Shown: positions 25,847-37,919 of the stretch, in pieces
How positions within the stretch are numbered: position 1 is the stretch's first letter
Layout: each line of letters starts with the position of its first letter
NCBI GenBank assembly: GCA_905480195.1
Contig: CAJQPN010000030.1
Location: 1-50,925, forward strand
Length of the DNA: 50,925 nt
Reading direction: 5' to 3'
DNA from: an uncultured Acidimicrobiales bacterium
GTDB taxonomy: Bacteria; Actinomycetota; Acidimicrobiia; Acidimicrobiales; Aldehydirespiratoraceae
The notes under the pieces: generated by a model
What the model was told of the DNA's origin: nothing
Seen by the model: only the letters and a program-made list of their open reading frames with translations
Databases searched by the model: none
Made by a program: the position numbers and the translations under genes

Positions 25847-26817
25847 GCGTCGGGCTGCAACACCGAATCGGCTGCGAGTTCGGCGCAGCGCCACGCCACA
25901 TCGATGGGCATGCCGCCGCAGAGTGGATGCATCGACAGTGACCCTTTTTCGCGGGCGTGCTCGACCGCTTGGTCGGGTGTGTAGAACCGGTAGATGCCTT
26001 CGTCTCGCAGTTCGTCGACGGTGGAAGCGTGGGAGTGAACAACCGATTTCTGATGCGGCTGCTGCCACCCGTGATAGGTCTGCGCTTCGAGCAAGAAGTG
26101 CTGCCCGTGCTCGGCCCACGCCCTGTCGGGGTCGTCGACGATCACGATCTGGGGAGCCTCTTCAGGGCAGATGACGAACGGAGCGACACCTGCTTCGGCG
26201 CACAGCTCTTCGTAATAGTTCTTGACCTCCGGCTTGTTGCCGCCCATCGAGAATGGCAACCCGAGCCGCACAGCCCGCCGGGCCGAGACCTTCGCCGAAC
26301 CGCCGATCATCAGGTTGGGATGTGGCTGACTGTACGGCTTGGGCAGCACCTGCACCGTCTCACCGTTGTGCTCGAACGGCTCGCCGGTCCACGCCTTGAG
26401 CAAGACGTCGAGGCTCTCGTCGAGGATGCGGCCCCGTTCGTCCCACTGCTTGCCCATTGCGGCGTACTCGAGAGGCCGGTAACCGAGCCCTACCGTGACA
26501 ACGATACGTCCCTTGCTCACGAGGTCGAGAACGGCCAAGTCCTCCGCAACCCGAATCGGGTCGTGCAGCGGAAGCAGCAGGGCACCGATCATGCAGAGCA
26601 CGTTGTTGGTGCGCGACAGAATCATGCCGGCAGTCATCATCGGTGTCGGTGACCAGCCGGTGCTGCTGACATGGTGTTCGTCGAGCTGCACGGCGTTGAG
26701 GCCTCGCTCGTCGAGAAAGTCGGTGATGTCGAGGGCGGCGCGGTACCGGTCACTCATCTCCGCCCCGTTGGCGGGGTCGGGGTGGACGTGATTGATCCGG
26801 ATCAGCGTGAAGGCCAT
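25843..26817 (-). CDS. LLM class flavin/F420-dependent oxidoreductase
   Basis: 324 residues of the bacterial luciferase-like fold: NAVQLDEHHVSSTGWSPTP near the N-terminus, MIGALLLPLHDPIRVAEDLAVLD, then GRIVVTVGLGYRPLEY and PNLMIGGSAKVSARRAVRLG. The EHH motif and this order are typical of actinobacterial LLM enzymes; F420 or FMN use cannot be settled here. It is followed by the coupled SCO6745-like gene, which may share its pathway. Confidence 0.88.
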   Translation of the reverse strand: MAFTLIRINHVHPDPANGAEMSDRYRAALDITDFLDERGLNAVQLDEHHVSSTGWSPTPMMTAGMILSRTNNVLCMIGALLLPLHDPIRVAEDLAVLDLVSKGRIVVTVGLGYRPLEYAAMGKQWDERGRILDESLDVLLKAWTGEPFEHNGETVQVLPKPYSQPHPNLMIGGSAKVSARRAVRLGLPFSMGGNKPEVKNYYEELCAEAGVAPFVICPEEAPQIVIVDDPDRAWAEHGQHFLLEAQTYHGWQQPHQKSVVHSHASTVDELRDEGIYRFYTPDQAVEHAREKGSLSMHPLCGGMPIDVAWRCAELAADSVLQPDA

Positions 26818-26860
26818 GGCCTCTACCCTGCCCTACCGACTCGTCGTCGAGCGAGTCGAC

Positions 26861-27970
26861 TCAGTCGGCGAACAGCTCTCCGAGGTCGCAAGTATCGAAA
26901 AGTTGCAGCAGGCTGATCATGACTTCGGGGGGTAGCTCCTCGCTCTCCTCCGCCAGCAGGATGACCAGAGTCTCGGTGTCAAGGTTGTCGAGCAAGCAGG
27001 TGGCTTGCTCGGCGGTGAGCTCACCCTCTTCGACAATGCCGTCGATGAGCATGACTCGACCGGTTTCGCTTGCGAGCATCGCCTCAATGAACTCGGTATC
27101 GACGGCGTCTTCGGCGTCCTGCATCTCATCGAACCCGAACATTTCGAGCTCGCAGACCATGGCGACTTCGAAAAACATGCCAAGGACCTCTGGGCTGGAT
27201 TCGTCGCCAGTGGCGAGGGCCGCCAGCGCGACAACATCGAGGTTGTCGAGCAAGCACCCAGCCTGGTCGGCGCTGACTTCACCATCTGCGATCATGATCT
27301 CGATCATGAACGCCCGGCCCGCGTCGGTCGACAGTATCGCCTCGAGCGCTTCCGGGTCTGCAAAGGGATCTTCTTCGAAGGCGTCTTCCTCGTCGACGTC
27401 GTCGTCGTCGACGAAGCCACAGTTTGCGTCCTCCCAGGCCTCGAGCCGTTCTTCGGCAGCCTCGCGGACGGGTCGATCGTCAAGTGTCTCGATGACGAGC
27501 GCCGAGGCGAAGAAGTCCCAGTCGTTCTCTTCCAGCACAACGACGTACTCGTCGTAGCTCTCTCGGAGCATGCGGATGTCGTCCCGGATCTCCGGTGGGG
27601 CGATGTCGATGGCTGCATCGATGAGCTCGATGTTTTTCCGAATCGCCGTCTCGACCGACATCGGGTCGAAGGGGTCGATTGCGTCGAGAAGGGCCTCGGC
27701 CGCGGCTTTGGTGCTGCAGTACGCCTCGGCTGAGGCATCGGTTTTCGCAGCTTCGCCGTCTACGTCCTCGTCTTCTTGGTCGGAGTCCTCGTCTTCTTGG
27801 TCGGACTCGGCCACTGACGCAGCCGTGTCGTCGGCTCCAGCGGCAGCTGCGTCACCTGACGATGCCGCCCCCCCGGTCGTCGTGTCATCGGAGCTGCTGC
27901 ACGAGACGGCTAACAAACCGATCAGAGAGAGCAGGATCAACGCGAGCGAATGACGGGACGAGGTCCACAT
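26861..27970 (-). CDS. acidic lipoprotein with duplicated two-cysteine module
   Basis: 369 residues. A signal peptide ends in a lipobox LLAVSC, then comes a low-complexity acidic linker with a doubled SDQEDED unit. The C-terminal half holds two copies of a module of about 65 residues. Each copy contains a TGR or AGR segment, a short acidic turn, QAxCLLDNLD and a closing C-E-L or C-D-L, so the two Cys per copy may pair. No enzymatic motif is seen and the protein has very high Asp/Glu content. I recognise no named family; extracytoplasmic location is inferred from the lipobox. TACAGT lies 7 nt before the ATG at 27970. Confidence 0.8.
   Translation of the reverse strand: MWTSSRHSLALILLSLIGLLAVSCSSSDDTTTGGAASSGDAAAAGADDTAASVAESDQEDEDSDQEDEDVDGEAAKTDASAEAYCSTKAAAEALLDAIDPFDPMSVETAIRKNIELIDAAIDIAPPEIRDDIRMLRESYDEYVVVLEENDWDFFASALVIETLDDRPVREAAEERLEAWEDANCGFVDDDDVDEEDAFEEDPFADPEALEAILSTDAGRAFMIEIMIADGEVSADQAGCLLDNLDVVALAALATGDESSPEVLGMFFEVAMVCELEMFGFDEMQDAEDAVDTEFIEAMLASETGRVMLIDGIVEEGELTAEQATCLLDNLDTETLVILLAEESEELPPEVMISLLQLFDTCDLGELFAD
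27764..27805. repeat. perfect 2 x 21-bp tandem repeat in the lipoprotein linker
   Basis: Two identical 21-bp units (27764-27784 and 27785-27805) encode the doubled acidic SDQEDED motif. The unit keeps the reading frame, so copy-number change would alter linker length only. Confidence 0.85.
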
Positions 27971-27977
27971 GTTCACG

Positions 27978-27983
27978 ACTGTA
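27978..27983 (-). promoter_or_regulatory. -10 hexamer TACAGT for the lipoprotein gene, leaderless spacing
   Basis: TACAGT on the minus strand ends 7 nt before the ATG at 27970. A CTGACA element lies about 21 nt upstream, longer than an ideal -35 spacing. Confidence 0.48.
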
Positions 27984-28006
27984 TCTGGAGGCAAAGGCCC
28001 GGGTTG

Positions 28007-32462
<4,456 letters not shown>

Positions 32463-32468
32463 GTCCGA

Positions 32469-32474
32469 ACCCTA
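32469..32474 (-). promoter_or_regulatory. -10 hexamer TAGGGT for the nuclease gene, leaderless spacing
   Basis: TAGGGT on the minus strand ends 6 nt before the ATG at 32462. The rest of the 102-bp gap to the upstream hydrolase shows no clear element apart from a weak CTGACG about 19 nt further up. Confidence 0.47.
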
Positions 32475-32564
32475 CCTCGGCTGTCATCGGCAGCGTCAGC
32501 CCCGTTCCCCGCTCGTTGCCTCCATGACAGACAAGGCTCGGCGTACGACCGAGTTCGGAACCGT

Positions 32565-33413
32565 TCAGCTGAGGCCGGCAAGAAACTCGATCACGGCGTT
32601 GCGGAAGACGTCGTTCTTGTCGCCAGCCACCATGTGTGCGGCATCGGCGACGTCGACGTAACCGACCTCGGGAACCTCGGCGAGAAACCGGCGCGCGCCC
32701 TCCTCGGACACGACGTCACTCATGCGGCCTCGCACCAGGAGCTTGGGTACTGCGATCCGGCGCACACAGTCGGTCAACATCGCTGGGTCGAAGATCTCGG
32801 CTGGGTCACGGTCGGAGTCCGACATGAGAAAGGCTGGGTCCCAGTGCCAGTACCAGCGGCCGTCGCGCTCCCGCAGGTTCTTGCGGAGCCCGGCAGGATC
32901 GATCGAGCGCTCAGCGCGTGGGGCGTACGCCGCCACCGCCTCAGCAGCCTCTTCCAGGGATCCGAAACCGGTCTGGACGTGAGCCCGGAGAAAGTCACCG
33001 ATTCGCTCGGTCCCGGCACGCTCCATCGCAGGAACGATGTCGACCAGCACCAATCCTCGACCGCTGCCCGGTCGAAGGCCTCCCATGGCGCGAATGGCGG
33101 CGAGGCCGCCAAGCGATGCGCCAACCACTACCGGTTCGCACTCGAGTTGGTCGAACACGGCGACAAGATCACCGGCGTAGTCGTCGAGGCCGTAGGCGCC
33201 CGTCGGGTCCCAGGTGCTCTCACCGTGCCCTCGCAGGTCGATGGTGATCGCACACCATCCTGCTTCAGCGACCACCGTGGCGGCGCGACCCCACGAGTGC
33301 CGAGTCTGACCACCGCCGTGTAGGAACACCACCGGCGGGTCTGTCGAGTCTCCGTACCGGTCGGCCACCAGCGCGACCGCTCCCGAGGCGAAGATGATCC
33401 TCTCCGGTTTCAT
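32565..33413 (-). CDS. alpha/beta hydrolase
   Basis: 282 residues. The oxyanion-hole HGGGQTRHSW, nucleophile elbow VGASLGGLAA (Ser), an acid-bearing strand with LLVRGRMSDVV and the catalytic His in VADAAHMVAGD give a complete catalytic triad. The substrate is unknown; it resembles esterases or lipases of the actinobacterial hydrolase_1 group. The ATG at 33413 is supported by TACGGT 8 nt upstream; an in-frame start at 33452 is less likely. Confidence 0.88.
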   Translation of the reverse strand: MKPERIIFASGAVALVADRYGDSTDPPVVFLHGGGQTRHSWGRAATVVAEAGWCAITIDLRGHGESTWDPTGAYGLDDYAGDLVAVFDQLECEPVVVGASLGGLAAIRAMGGLRPGSGRGLVLVDIVPAMERAGTERIGDFLRAHVQTGFGSLEEAAEAVAAYAPRAERSIDPAGLRKNLRERDGRWYWHWDPAFLMSDSDRDPAEIFDPAMLTDCVRRIAVPKLLVRGRMSDVVSEEGARRFLAEVPEVGYVDVADAAHMVAGDKNDVFRNAVIEFLAGLS

Positions 33414-33421
33414 TCGGGTCG

Positions 33422-33427
33422 ACCGTA
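33422..33427 (-). promoter_or_regulatory. -10 hexamer TACGGT for the hydrolase, leaderless spacing
   Basis: TACGGT on the minus strand ends 8 nt before the ATG at 33413, in a 59-bp divergent region. Confidence 0.47.
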
Positions 33428-33472
33428 CCGGTGACAGTATGGTCAGCCACAACTCGGCTCCAGGGAGGATCC

Positions 33473-34373
33473 ATGGCGTTTCCCGAAGACATCGGCGTCA
33501 TCGACACGATGATGGGTACGACTGCGGGAACCACCGGAACGAACCGCTACGCCTTCCTCGATCGAGCGCTCAAAGACGCAGAGTCTGCGAACATGAACTT
33601 CCCTGCGCAGTACATGTTTAAGGACGTCCCGTTCTCTGATCAGGCGCGCGACGCTGACGGAACCCTCGAGGAACCGCCTCAGGGCCCCGATCTGCTGCTG
33701 CCGTTCATGGACCGGTGCAACGTCGAGATCGCCATGGTGGGCCTTCGGGCCGACGGCACAGGAGAAGGAGTTCGCTGCGTCACCGAGCACCCCGACCGTT
33801 TCGTTCCGTGTTTCGAACCCGACCCCAACGCCGGCGTTGAGGCGATCCGTCAGGTCCGCCGCCTTCACGACGAGTTCGGGCTGAAGGCCGTCACTGCGTT
33901 TCCCTCCGGGCGGCTGCCACAGGTCCCGATCGATGCGCCGCTGATGTACCCCCTGTACGCCCTCTGCTGCGAACTCGACATTCCGATCTTCTGTTGCGCA
34001 GGTATCCCCGGACCTCGAGTACCGGCAGCACCCCAACACGTCGAACGCATCGACCAAGTGATGTACGACTTTCCCGAACTCACCTTTGTGACCCGCCACG
34101 GCTGCGAGCCCTGAAGACCTGGCGGTGAAGCTGATGCTCAAGTGGCCGGGCCTCCACTATTCGACGTCCGCGTTCGCACCAAAGCACTATCCGCAGGCGA
34201 TCATCGACTATGCCAACACGCGGGGGGCCGACAAGATCATCTACGCCGGGTACTTTCCGATGGGGCTCTCCCTCGACCGCATCTTCGAGCAGCTTCGCGA
34301 CCTACCGCTGCGAGACGACGTGTGGCCAAAATTCTTGCGCGACAACGCCCGACGGGTCCTGCGCCTCGACTGA
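33473..34373 (+). pseudogene. amidohydrolase-fold protein interrupted by a frameshift (paralogue of the 2608 gene)
   Basis: The frame from the ATG at 33473 (Shine-Dalgarno GGGAGG) ends at TGA 34112-34114 right after VTRHGCEP. The protein continues in the +1 frame with EDLAVKLMLKWPGL and runs to 34373. The intact paralogue reads EPWDDLMVKLMLKWPGL, so a 2-nt loss (TGGGAA to TGAA) explains the break. A sequencing error, a recent pseudogene or a +1 shift at CCC-TGA would each fit. Like its paralogue it lacks the amidohydrolase HxH (DTMMG) and the C-terminal SD motif (AGYFPMG). Both halves are well conserved, so any inactivation is recent. Confidence 0.75.
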
Positions 34374-34416
34374 GCCGGGGTCGGCACTCGCGCCTGCGGG
34401 CGGGCATGCTTGGGGT

Positions 34417-35283
34417 GTGGACCCTCTGCGCTGGACCGACGAGCTACCGCCGCTGCGAGCACCCTTACTCGTCACAGCATTTGAGGGCCTGTTCGACGTC
34501 GGGGGCGCCGCTACCGGCGCGCTTGCGTCGCTGCGCAGCAGCGAGGCGATACCTGTCGGCGAGATCGATGCCGATCCGTTCTTCGACTTCACCGAGCGCC
34601 GGCCGGTCGTGCGTATCGATGACGATGGCCGACGGGTGATCGACTGGCCGACCAACCGCATCCACATCCTGACAAAAGCTTCCGACAACCGGGATCTCGT
34701 TCTGATCGACGGGGTCGAGCCGCATCTGTTGTGGCGAACGTTCAGCGAAACGATCCACGAAGTAGCGGTGGCTGTCGACGCCGCAATGGTGATCACGCTC
34801 GGCGCGATGGTCGCAGAAATCCCCCACACGCGACCGCCGACCATCACTGGATCGACCACCGATCCCGAACTCGCCGCCCTGATGCGTCTCGATCAGCCCT
34901 CCTATCAAGGACCGACCGGGGTGATCGGAGTGCTGCACCAACATCTGGAGGCACAGGGTGTACCTGCAGTGTCGCTGCGGGTCGCTGTGCCGCACTACGT
35001 CACAGGAACCCCAAACCCCAAGGCCTCGCGAGCTTTGCTCGAACGCTTCGAACGGGTCACCGGGGTGCGTACACCGTGGGCGGGGCTCGACCAAGATGCC
35101 CGCGACTGGGAGACCCGGGTCGATGCAGCAATGCGAGACGACGATGATGTCGCCCGCTATGTCCGTCGACTTGAGGAGCGTTACGACCGCTACACCGAGG
35201 CTGCCATACCCGATGGCGACGATCTGGCCGCCGAGTTCGAACGCTTCCTCCGCCAGCAGGGCGACGAGGACGAGACACCCTGA
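34417..35283 (+). CDS. PAC2 family protein (proteasome assembly chaperone-like)
   Basis: 288 residues. The N-terminal half matches the PAC2 family: TAFEGLFDVGGAATGALASL, then FFDFTERRPVV and a later RTFSETIHEVA. The C-terminal 60 residues are charged and helical (RYVRRLEERYDRYTEAA). Bacterial PAC2 proteins are common in actinobacteria that have a proteasome, and several are thought to assist its assembly, but no proteasome gene is in the window. The GTG at 34417 is the likely start; upstream the frame overlaps the preceding gene. The stop TGA is 2 nt before the PrmA-like GTG. Confidence 0.82.
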   Translation: MDPLRWTDELPPLRAPLLVTAFEGLFDVGGAATGALASLRSSEAIPVGEIDADPFFDFTERRPVVRIDDDGRRVIDWPTNRIHILTKASDNRDLVLIDGVEPHLLWRTFSETIHEVAVAVDAAMVITLGAMVAEIPHTRPPTITGSTTDPELAALMRLDQPSYQGPTGVIGVLHQHLEAQGVPAVSLRVAVPHYVTGTPNPKASRALLERFERVTGVRTPWAGLDQDARDWETRVDAAMRDDDDVARYVRRLEERYDRYTEAAIPDGDDLAAEFERFLRQQGDEDETP

Positions 35284-35285
35284 GC

Positions 35286-36062
35286 GTGCACCATCTGGTC
35301 GAGGTTTCGTGCACCACCGATCGCCCACGTAGCGAGGTCGAATTGTTGGCTGACACCCTGTGGGTCCTCGGTGCCGTCGGCGTGCAGGAACTCGACGACG
35401 GGTTTCGGGCTGCCTTCGTCGACGAGGCAGCTGCCCTGCTCGCCGCCGACCGTCTCGGGGCGACGTATCACCGGGTCGGTGATCGCGAAGGCCTCGACAC
35501 CTGGCGCGACCACGCAGCTGTTCATCGTGCTGGTCCTTTCGTCGTCCGACCACCCTGGCTCGACGCTGTGCCGGGCTCGGTGGATCTCGTGATCGACCCC
35601 GGGGGTTCCTTCGGCAGCGGAAGCCACCCGTCGACTCGTCTCGTACTGAGTCTGTTGTCCGGGCTCGTTTCGCCCGGCACCCGTGTTGTCGACTTGGGCA
35701 CCGGCAGCGGGGTGCTGGCGGTAGCTGCCGCCCTGCTCGGTGCCACCGTCACGGCGGTCGATACCGACCCGGCTTCCGCCGACGCGGTTGTTGTCAACCG
35801 CGCTGCCAACCAGGTTGCCGATCGTGTCCACTTCACGATGGGGGACGCAAGCGAACTCGAGGGTGACTTCGATCTCGGGCTGTGCAACATGACGATCGAT
35901 CTCCACGAACGACTCGGCCCGTCGTTGGCTGTCGACGTCACGACCCTCGTGGTCGGGGGCATCCTGCGCGGCGAACAAGAAGCGCGGGTCTGCGCCGCCC
36001 ATAGCCGCGGGGTTGATGCACGCCGGGTTGAAGGCGAATGGGCAGCACTGGTCCTTCGCTAG
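35286..36062 (+). CDS. ribosomal protein L11 methyltransferase-like (PrmA family) protein
   Basis: 258 residues, shorter than typical PrmA (about 290-310). The PrmA hallmark appears as FGSGSHPSTRL (usual form FGTGxHxTT), followed by SAM motif I VVDLGTGSGVLAVAAALLGA and VTAVDTDPASADAV. The N-terminal substrate-recognition domain is small, and the family's usual NIL motif is replaced by CNMTID. It may methylate L11 or another protein. It starts 3 nt after the PAC2 gene stop, so they form one operon. Confidence 0.78.
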   Translation: MHHLVEVSCTTDRPRSEVELLADTLWVLGAVGVQELDDGFRAAFVDEAAALLAADRLGATYHRVGDREGLDTWRDHAAVHRAGPFVVRPPWLDAVPGSVDLVIDPGGSFGSGSHPSTRLVLSLLSGLVSPGTRVVDLGTGSGVLAVAAALLGATVTAVDTDPASADAVVVNRAANQVADRVHFTMGDASELEGDFDLGLCNMTIDLHERLGPSLAVDVTTLVVGGILRGEQEARVCAAHSRGVDARRVEGEWAALVLR

Positions 36063-36094
36063 ATGCGAATCTCTCCCTCGATCGATGCAGGTCA

Positions 36095-36100
36095 TAGAGT
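36095..36100 (+). promoter_or_regulatory. -10 hexamer TAGAGT before a 28-aa ORF, leaderless spacing
   Basis: TAGAGT ends 7 nt before the ATG at 36108, the same geometry as at the other leaderless starts in this window. Confidence 0.4.
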
Positions 36101-36107
36101 CACGCGC

Positions 36108-36194
36108 ATGGCCCGCCTCGATATCTCTCTCGGACCCGGCCTCGAACGAGGACGCCTCCTCGGGGTGTACCCCGAACCGGCGACTGACTCGTGA
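36108..36194 (+). CDS. putative 28-residue small ORF coupled to a hydrolase
   Basis: ATG-initiated frame encoding MARLDISLGPGLERGRLLGV and eight further residues, ending in a TGA that overlaps the hydrolase GTG as GTGA. A TAGAGT -10 sits 7 nt upstream. No homologue is recognised and no hydrophobic segment is present. It may be a leader peptide that couples translation of the hydrolase. The signals suggest it is expressed, but coding is unproven. Confidence 0.42.
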   Translation: MARLDISLGPGLERGRLLGVYPEPATDS

Positions 36195-37027
36195 TCGGGC
36201 AGGGTCGAACGCGGCACGTCCCGTCCAGCGACGAGGTCTCGGTGGCGCTCCACGACCTCGGCGGTGACGGGCCACCACTGATCTTTGTGCACGCCACCGG
36301 GTTCCACGGCTACTGCTACCGCCGGATCGCCGAGTACCTCCACGACATTCGACGCTGTCTGGCGCTCGACCTGCGCGGACACGGCGACTCCACGATGCCG
36401 ACGAATGGGCGCTTCGAGTGGGCGGGCATGGTCGACGACCTGTGTGCCGTCCTCGATGCACTCGAGATCGCCGAACCGATCGACTTCGTCGGTCACTCGC
36501 TGGGCGGCGCGGTCATTCTCAATACCGAGCTCCGACGCCCGGGCACCATCCGACGCGCCTGGCTGTTCGAGCCGATCGTCTTCCCTGGGTTCGACCAACA
36601 GAGCCCGAGCCCACTTGCCCAGGGAGCCCGCAAGCGTCGAGCCACGTTCGAGTCGTTCGACGCAGCGATCGCCCGTTACGGGTCGCGTCCGCCCTTCAAC
36701 GCCATCGATCCGTTGGTACTCGACGACTACGTCAGATTTGGGTTCCGACCCCACGACGACGGTGTGACGCTCAAGTGTGCGCCGGAGTCGGAAGCTGCCA
36801 CCTTCGAGAATGCAGACGGCACCCTCTTCGACCGCGTCGCCGCGATCAACGCTGACATCCGACTGGTTGGGTCGACTGATGGCGATGCTCCGGCCACCTT
36901 CGCCCCGCGTGCCGCTGAGCAGATCCCGGGAGCGGTCTACGAGTGCTGGGACGGCGAGACCCATTTCGGCCCGTTCACCCGCCCAGGCCGGGCTGCAGAA
37001 GGAATCCGCACCGTTATTGAGGGCTGA
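36191..37027 (+). CDS. alpha/beta hydrolase
   Basis: 278 residues. HATGFHGYCYR is the oxyanion region, VGHSLGGAVILN the nucleophile elbow (Ser) and WDGETHFGPFT carries the catalytic His, so a triad is present. The DLRGHGDS strand is typical of the hydrolase_1 family. It begins with GTG overlapping the stop of a 28-residue ORF; a start further inside is possible. It is convergent with an SDR gene, 48 bp apart, with no terminator-like hairpin seen. Confidence 0.87.
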   Translation: MIGQGRTRHVPSSDEVSVALHDLGGDGPPLIFVHATGFHGYCYRRIAEYLHDIRRCLALDLRGHGDSTMPTNGRFEWAGMVDDLCAVLDALEIAEPIDFVGHSLGGAVILNTELRRPGTIRRAWLFEPIVFPGFDQQSPSPLAQGARKRRATFESFDAAIARYGSRPPFNAIDPLVLDDYVRFGFRPHDDGVTLKCAPESEAATFENADGTLFDRVAAINADIRLVGSTDGDAPATFAPRAAEQIPGAVYECWDGETHFGPFTRPGRAAEGIRTVIEG

Positions 37028-37075
37028 TCCTCTCGGGTCGCAAGCCGATCAACGTCTTCCGACGCTGCGTGCTAC

Positions 37076-37879
37076 TCACATACGGAAGGTGTCGTCGAAG
37101 GCGACTTTCCACGGTCCGCCTGCGGTGGTACCGCCATCGACTGGCACGCTCGCGCCGGTCACGAAACTCGCCAAGTCGGAGACGAGAAAGACGATCACGG
37201 CCGCACATTCGTCGGGCGACCCCATTCGACGCAACGGCGTGGGGTGGTGCTCGGCGGACATCGCACCACTCGCCGCTGCGAGTTCGGCATCGCCGGGTGT
37301 CGGGATCATGTCGGGGGCAACCGCATTGACACGTATCCCCCGCCCGGAGAGTTCGAGCGCCAATGTTTTTGTGAACTGCTCGACGGCGGCCTTCATCGCC
37401 CCGTAGACACCGAAGCCGGGCGACGCGTGATGGGCCTCGACCGAGGTGACGTTCACGATGGAAGCGCCCTCGGTGAGATGCGGTAGGGCAGCTCGCACGG
37501 TGTTGGTCACGGTGGCGAAGTTCTCCGCTACGAGGGCCGACTCACCCCGTGCTGACACGTCGGCGAACGCTGCGTGGAATCCGCCTCCGACGTTGTTGAC
37601 GACGATGCCGACCGGGCCCAGTTCCCGAGCAGTGGTCTCCAGGAAGTTCTGGACGGCGTCGGCGTCACGAACATCGACAACCTCGGCTCTCACACGGCGT
37701 CCGTGGGCCTCGACCAGTCCGGCCGTCGTCGCCAGCCTGTCACCGTCTCGGTCGCACATCGCGACATCGGCACCAAAACGGGCCAATGCCAACGCCGTGG
37801 CTGCCCCGATTCCTCCCGCTGCTCCGGTCACGACCGCAACGCGGTCGGTCAGCAGGATTCGGTCGGGTTCGAGTTCCAC
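37076..37879 (-). CDS. short-chain dehydrogenase/reductase
   Basis: 267 residues of a canonical SDR: AVVTGAAGGIGAATA, CDRDGDRL (Asp favouring NAD), NNVGGG, Ser in NVTSVEA and YGAMK catalytic motif, with FVTGASVPVDGG near the C-terminus. The GTG at 37879 has a strong GGAGG Shine-Dalgarno 4 nt upstream; an in-frame ATG further upstream would overlap the divergent gene. It is divergent, by 40 bp, from a thiolase-like TLP1 gene. Confidence 0.9.
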   Translation of the reverse strand: MELEPDRILLTDRVAVVTGAAGGIGAATALALARFGADVAMCDRDGDRLATTAGLVEAHGRRVRAEVVDVRDADAVQNFLETTARELGPVGIVVNNVGGGFHAAFADVSARGESALVAENFATVTNTVRAALPHLTEGASIVNVTSVEAHHASPGFGVYGAMKAAVEQFTKTLALELSGRGIRVNAVAPDMIPTPGDAELAAASGAMSAEHHPTPLRRMGSPDECAAVIVFLVSDLASFVTGASVPVDGGTTAGGPWKVAFDDTFRM

Positions 37880-37906
37880 GGTTCCTCCGATGCCCTCGGG
37901 CCGCCC

Positions 37907-37913
37907 TACCCTA
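37907..37913. promoter_or_regulatory. shared divergent -10: TACCCTA
   Basis: Seven bases contain a plus-strand TACCCT (37907-37912), 7 nt before the TLP1 ATG, and a minus-strand TAGGGT (37913-37908) that would give the SDR a short leader with its Shine-Dalgarno. The two hexamers overlap by 5 bp, so polymerase could use only one at a time. Confidence 0.42.
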
Positions 37914-37919
37914 CGCCTC

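Noticed and set aside
27764-27805. Tandem 21-bp repeat considered as a CRISPR-like or mobile element signal
   Set aside because: Only two adjacent copies, no spacers, and it encodes an in-frame acidic linker.
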